10,406 nucleotides of DNA, from assembly GCA_965539935.1 (NCBI GenBank), contig CBETVX010000077.1, forward strand, positions 1 through 10,406, given 5' to 3'. The notes below the pieces were generated by a model, which was not told where the DNA came from, searched no databases, and saw only the letters and a program-made list of their open reading frames with translations. The position numbers were made by a program, and so were the translations under genes. The DNA is from CBETVX01 sp965539935 (lineage in GTDB: Bacteria; Bacillota; Clostridia; Peptostreptococcales; Caminicellaceae). The first letter of the stretch is position 1. Every line of letters starts with the position of its first letter. Shown one piece after another: positions 7,742 to 10,406 of the stretch.

Positions 7742-9445
7742 TTGTTAAACCAAAGAGAACTAGAAAGTATATTAAATAAAATTGACGGTCGTGGATATAA
7801 AGCCTATAAGGATATCAAAGGGCAATATCAGTTTGCTAACTACATACTATCCATAGATTCAGTTCAAGGAGATCCCTTTGCCTCTCCCTCTAAAGGAAGA
7901 ATAATTGTTTCTCAAAAAAAAGCTAAATGCCCCAATAATCTATATAATACCAATTACAAAAATAGGGCCCTATGTGATTTTTTAACACGTTTGTTCCATA
8001 AGAATATTAATAAATTCTATAAAAACCTAGGTGGATCAGGTAAAAGTGGCCTTTTATCTATTGATAATCCTGGACAAGAAGTCTTAAGAAGGACTTCTGT
8101 AATAATTAATGATGATAGAGTTGAAGCTAGATTTGAAGTAGGCCTACCGGCCTCTGGAAGAAGGATTTTAGGTAGACAGGCTTCAAAAATATTCTTTGAT
8201 TATCTTCCCCTTATAGTAGAAAATACTTTATTTTTCCATAACATAAATCAAAATGCCTTGATTAAACATATACATCTTGCTGAAGACCAGTATTATTTAA
8301 GAAATGAACTTTCTAAAAATAATCTAGTAGCCTTTATAAATAATGGAGCAATCCTTCCCAGGGAAAGTGGTGTATCCCATAGACCAATGAATAAGGGATT
8401 AGTTCCCTTTAAAAGTCCTAAATCCCTTAAAGTAGAATTTACCCTTCCTAATAGTGGAAAAATTAAAGGTTTAGGTATACCAGAAGGAATAACCCTGATA
8501 GTAGGTGGAGGTTATCATGGTAAATCTACTTTACTTAAAGCCATTGAAAGAAGTATTTATGACCATATTCCAGGAGATGGTAGAGAATATATTGTTACTA
8601 GGGAAAATGCTGTAAAGATTAGGGCCGAAGATGGACGTAGAATTGAAAAAGTCAATATTTCCCCCTTTATAAACAATCTCCCTAAGGGCCAAGATACAAC
8701 TAGATTTTCCACTGAAAACGCCAGTGGTAGCACTTCTCAAGCTGCAAATATTATGGAAGCCCTAGAAATTGGAACAGATTTATTATTAATTGATGAGGAT
8801 ACCTGTGCCACAAACTTTATGGTTAGAGATGATAAGATGAAAAAACTTGTAGAAAAGGATAAAGAACCTATAACGCCCTTTATAAGCAGGGTTAGGTATC
8901 TTTATGAAAAACTTGGAATATCCACTATCATGGTAGTAGGTAGCTCTGGAGATTACTTTGATGTAGCCGATAATGTAATAATGATGGACGAATATATACC
9001 TAAGGATGTTACATCTAAGGCAAAGGAGATTGTATCTAGCTTAGGAATTAGCAATAATAATATAGCTGGGGATTTTACTAATAATGTGAAAAGAATCCCA
9101 CAAAAATCAAGTTTTCCAAGGGGACGTAAGGGTATAAAAGTTAAGGCTAAGGGTCTTAATACCATATTATATAATAAAATTTCAATTGATTTAAAATACT
9201 TAGAACAATTGGTAGATACAAGTCAAACTAACTCAATAGCTTTGATTATAGAGTATATTGCTAAAAATATGGCAAATAGTAATTTATCCCTTCCTGAAAT
9301 AGTAAATAAAGTGTATAAAATTATTGAAGAAAAGGGATTAGATGAGCTTTCAAGCTTTTCAGGTCATCCAGGCAATCTTGCCTTACCTAGAAAACATGAA
9401 ATAATAGGCGCCCTTAATAGATTTAGACATTTACATATTAAATAA
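7742..9445 (+). CDS. Predicted ATPase of the ABC class
   Basis: This is a 567-residue soluble protein of the family of predicted ABC-class ATPases (Pfam ABC_ATPase, PF09818). It lacks transmembrane segments, so it is not a transporter subunit by itself. Visible motifs: Walker A as GGGYHGKST at 255-263, preceded by the strand ITLIV; an ABC-signature-like stretch NASGSTSQA at 326-334; and Walker B LLLIDED at 347-353. A second glycine-rich GGSGKSG lies at 97-103 in the N-terminal region. A switch-like strand MVVGSSGDYFDVAD at 397-410 follows Walker B. The start is TTG at 7742: AGGAGG ends 9 bases before it and the next in-frame Met is far inside (about residue 217). The biological role of this family is not established. 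It sits alone between two terminators. Confidence 0.92.
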   Translation: MLNQRELESILNKIDGRGYKAYKDIKGQYQFANYILSIDSVQGDPFASPSKGRIIVSQKKAKCPNNLYNTNYKNRALCDFLTRLFHKNINKFYKNLGGSGKSGLLSIDNPGQEVLRRTSVIINDDRVEARFEVGLPASGRRILGRQASKIFFDYLPLIVENTLFFHNINQNALIKHIHLAEDQYYLRNELSKNNLVAFINNGAILPRESGVSHRPMNKGLVPFKSPKSLKVEFTLPNSGKIKGLGIPEGITLIVGGGYHGKSTLLKAIERSIYDHIPGDGREYIVTRENAVKIRAEDGRRIEKVNISPFINNLPKGQDTTRFSTENASGSTSQAANIMEALEIGTDLLLIDEDTCATNFMVRDDKMKKLVEKDKEPITPFISRVRYLYEKLGISTIMVVGSSGDYFDVADNVIMMDEYIPKDVTSKAKEIVSSLGISNNNIAGDFTNNVKRIPQKSSFPRGRKGIKVKAKGLNTILYNKISIDLKYLEQLVDTSQTNSIALIIEYIAKNMANSNLSLPEIVNKVYKIIEEKGLDELSSFSGHPGNLALPRKHEIIGALNRFRHLHIK

Positions 9446-9453
9446 AATAAAAC

Positions 9454-9492
9454 AAATTTAAAGGGAACCAATATTAGGTTCCCTTTAAATTT
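9454..9492. terminator. Shared bidirectional terminator between convergent genes
   Basis: AAATTTAAAGGGAACC (9454-9469) and GGTTCCCTTTAAATTT (9477-9492) form a perfect 16-bp inverted repeat with a 7-base AATATTA loop. The A- and T-rich outer thirds of the arms give a U-rich tail on either strand. It starts 9 bases after the ATPase stop, and the stop codon of the converging small gene (9491-9493) lies in the outer edge of the arm. Confidence 0.93.
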
Positions 9493-9676
9493 AATAATAT
9501 ATATTATAAATGTTATTTTTTAGCTCTATATTCCTATGCTCTTCCATAATTTTTTGAATTCTTAAATCATTTTCTATTTTTTTTGCCCTTTTGGCAGCTA
9601 TTTTTTCTTTGTCCTTTTTTATTTTTATATCTATATCTAAATAACCTAATTTCATGGACATATTTATACTTGCCAT
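9491..9676 (-). CDS. Orphan 61-residue protein, paralog of its upstream neighbour
   Basis: This small protein has no family that I recognise. The start is placed at the ATG at 9674-9676 because GGAGGAG lies just before it and because the protein then aligns from residue 1 with its neighbour. An upstream in-frame ATG at 9697 would put that ribosome binding site inside the coding region. The N-terminal 22 residues (INMSMKLGYLDIDIKIKKD core) alternate polar and non-polar, as in a beta hairpin. The rest is highly charged and helical, with DLRIQKIMEEHRNI near 37-50. There is no signal peptide. It shares with its neighbour the N-terminal strand pattern, a KKD-E turn and a D-[LI]-R-I-x-K helix. It is probably co-transcribed with that gene and ends in the shared terminator. 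Confidence 0.75.
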   Translation of the reverse strand: MASINMSMKLGYLDIDIKIKKDKEKIAAKRAKKIENDLRIQKIMEEHRNIELKNNIYNIYY

Positions 9677-9697
9677 GACTAACTCCTCCATTCCCAT

Positions 9698-9874
9698 TTA
9701 GCTCCATATATTATATTTTTCATCTATATTATTTCTCATCTCAAGTGCTTTCTTAATTCTAATATCTTGGTTATAATGTTTCATTACCAACTTATTCTTC
9801 ATCTCTTCGTCTTTTTTTACATTAATATTTATTTTGAAACTCCCCATATTCATACACATATTTACTATTGGCAT
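9698..9874 (-). CDS. Orphan 58-residue protein, paralog of its downstream neighbour
   Basis: The start is chosen at the ATG at 9872-9874, which follows GGGGGG by 6 bases and begins MPIVNMCMNMGSF. A longer version from a GTG at 9907 is possible but has no clear ribosome binding site and breaks the alignment with the paralog. The N-terminal part (MGSFKININVKKDEE, about 10-24) matches the strand-turn pattern of the next gene (LGYLDIDIKIKKDKE). The C-terminal part is a charged helix with DIRIKKALEMRNNID. There is one Cys at residue 7. Its stop is 21 bases upstream of the neighbour's start. Duplication plus divergence of a small, possibly oligomer-forming protein is likely. The function is unknown. 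Confidence 0.75.
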   Translation of the reverse strand: MPIVNMCMNMGSFKININVKKDEEMKNKLVMKHYNQDIRIKKALEMRNNIDEKYNIWS

Positions 9875-9922
9875 ATTTATCCCCCCATACTTCATTATAA
9901 ATACCACTATACTTACTACTGA

Positions 9923-10021
9923 TTAGAACTTCTCTACTCCCGCTGTTATTTTGACTATCATATACAACACCTCCATTTAGATTTATTTTAAAAACTTTTA
10001 ATTTTTCATCACCATCATCAT
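9923..10021 (-). other. Leader with two mini-ORFs, possible remnant of a third paralog
   Basis: Two starts with strong ribosome binding sites precede the orphan pair. One follows AAGGAGGTT at 10022-10030 with three consecutive ATGs (10013-10021) and stops after MMMVMKN (stop 9998-10000). The other follows GGAGGTG and encodes the 12-residue MIVKITAGVEKF (9923-9961). If one A were added to the A-run after the first ATGs, the frame would continue as KKLKVFKINLNGGVVYD, whose VFKINLN resembles the SFKININ of the intact paralog. This may be a frameshifted third copy, a translated leader, or chance. The overlap with the intact downstream gene argues against a functional long product. Confidence 0.3.
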
Positions 10022-10037
10022 AACCTCCTTATCAATC

Positions 10038-10065
10038 TATATATAATCCTATTGGATTTTTACAA
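10038..10065 (-). promoter_or_regulatory. Candidate vegetative promoter for the orphan pair
   Basis: On the leftward strand TTGTAA (10060-10065) is followed after 16 bases by TATATA (10038-10043). Both are partial matches to the sigma A consensus. It lies just past a leftward terminator hairpin and just before the first ribosome binding site of the leader, which is a sensible place. In DNA this AT-rich such matches arise easily. Confidence 0.35.
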
Positions 10066-10096
10066 ATTAAAAACCATAGGTATTTATTACCTATGG
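10066..10096 (-). terminator. Leftward terminator hairpin, first of two with the same stem
   Basis: CCATAGGTA (10074-10082) and TACCTATGG (10088-10096) pair perfectly around a 5-base loop. Read leftward, the stem is followed by TTTTTAATT, giving a rho-independent terminator. It could end transcription from the 37-residue ORF at the right edge and insulate the orphan pair. Confidence 0.7.
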
Positions 10097-10187
10097 CACA
10101 ATGTTATAATATGAGAATATTAAAAAAAGTATACTATCCTATCTAAGAATCTAAAAAAATTTAATAATATGGTCAAAAAATATTATG

Positions 10188-10221
10188 GCCATAGGTATAG
10201 CACAACCTATGGCTTATTTTT
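10188..10221 (+). terminator. Rightward terminator hairpin, second with the same stem
   Basis: GCCATAGGT (10188-10196) pairs with ACCTATGGC (10205-10213) around an 8-base loop and is followed rightward by TTATTTTT. No rightward gene precedes it within about 740 bases after the ATPase terminator, so either an unannotated rightward RNA ends here or the hairpin works leftward, where a T-run starts about 9 bases after the stem. Confidence 0.6.
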
Positions 10222-10262
10222 ATATGTAATATAATTTTTAAAACAATTAATAAAGATCATAC

Positions 10263-10376
10263 TTATCTTTTAAAGACATAAGTCGTGCAGATTAAATATT
10301 TAATTGTGTTAATAACTGATAGACTACAGGTCGGATTTGTATTATTAACTTTCGTAATTTTGATTAACTTTTTCAT
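10263..10376 (-). CDS. 37-residue ORF, unrecognised
   Basis: Starts at the ATG at 10374-10376, eight bases after a full AGGAGG, and ends at TAA (10263-10265). The peptide begins MKKLIKITKVNN and ends TTYVFKR, with two Cys (17 and 30) and a mildly hydrophobic second half (VINTIKYLIC, 21-30). It is too short for a clear fold and has no obvious signal peptidase site. GTCGTGCA between the ribosome binding site and the ATG is complementary to TGCACGAC near the 3' end of the same ORF. It could be a small protein, a leader peptide, or a peptide precursor. Support rests on the ribosome binding site and spacing alone. Confidence 0.45.
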   Translation of the reverse strand: MKKLIKITKVNNTNPTCSLSVINTIKYLICTTYVFKR

Positions 10377-10406
10377 TTGCACGACCTCCTTTACAATTCA
10401 AAATTA

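Larger units (their letters stand above)
9875..10262. other. 388-base stretch without a supported gene
   Basis: It holds the leader of the small orphan pair (two short reading frames with good ribosome binding sites, a weak promoter candidate) and two hairpins made from the same stem sequence, described separately. Between the hairpins the DNA is about 85 percent A+T and forms further weak inverted repeats (TAATAT/ATATTA at 10107-10122, ATAATAT/ATATTAT at 10164-10186). No long ORF with a ribosome binding site is seen on either strand. Confidence 0.7.

Noticed and set aside
8531..8740. Leftward open frame over the Walker A region of the ATPase gene
   Set aside because: Shadow of a clearly coding frame with conserved motifs.
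9823..10021. Long leftward open frame overlapping the leader and the 58-residue gene
   Set aside because: It has no start codon in frame after the preceding stop and overlaps a better supported gene. Kept only as a hint of a frameshifted relic.
10074..10213. Four copies of an 8-base motif, considered as a CRISPR-like or iteron array
   Set aside because: The copies are arms of two hairpins, not regularly spaced direct repeats, and are too short for CRISPR repeats.

Overview
The window is AT-rich DNA with strong AGGAGG-type ribosome binding sites, one TTG start, short operons and many U-tailed hairpin terminators. These traits point to a low-GC Firmicute, most likely an anaerobic spore-forming member of the Clostridia or Tissierellia. 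No rRNA, tRNA, CRISPR array, transposase or phage gene is visible. The species cannot be named from the sequence alone.

Layout: (1) Positions 1-5246 are a leftward transcription unit. It begins with a 1631-residue fusion protein carrying, in order, an HD phosphohydrolase module, a long HEAT/ARM-like helical solenoid, a NadD-type nucleotidyltransferase, a GNAT-like module and a phosphoribosyltransferase-like module. Ten bases later comes the start of a second gene that runs off the left edge. (2) Across a 176-bp divergent intergenic region, a rightward two-gene operon encodes a 4-oxalocrotonate tautomerase-family protein and a D-isomer-specific 2-hydroxyacid dehydrogenase, closed by a hairpin terminator near 6629-6655. 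(3) Positions 6781-7635 hold two tandem paralogous small proteins with related bodies but different tails (His/Pro-rich against Arg/Gly/Tyr-rich). Each has the same 9-mer, CATATTATT, 49-50 bp before its start, and a strong terminator follows the pair. They look like spore-structure proteins, which is an inference. (4) Positions 7742-9445 encode a predicted ATPase of the ABC class that starts at TTG. (5) A 16-bp perfect inverted repeat serves as a terminator shared with a converging leftward pair of about 60-residue paralogous orphan proteins (9491-9874). (6) The right end is mostly non-coding. It has mini-ORFs with good ribosome binding sites, two hairpins built from the same stem sequence, and a 37-residue leftward ORF whose start region can pair with its own 3' end.

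The most notable item is the five-module fusion. Its HD, nucleotidyltransferase and PRTase modules all belong to nucleotide or NAD-type chemistry, and its HIGH-like motif is altered (SLSH). It is a good candidate for an undescribed multifunctional nucleotide-metabolism or modification enzyme. The dehydrogenase/tautomerase pair and the ABC-class ATPase are members of known families with unknown substrates. The small paralogous proteins and the structured right end are the parts least explained by known families.
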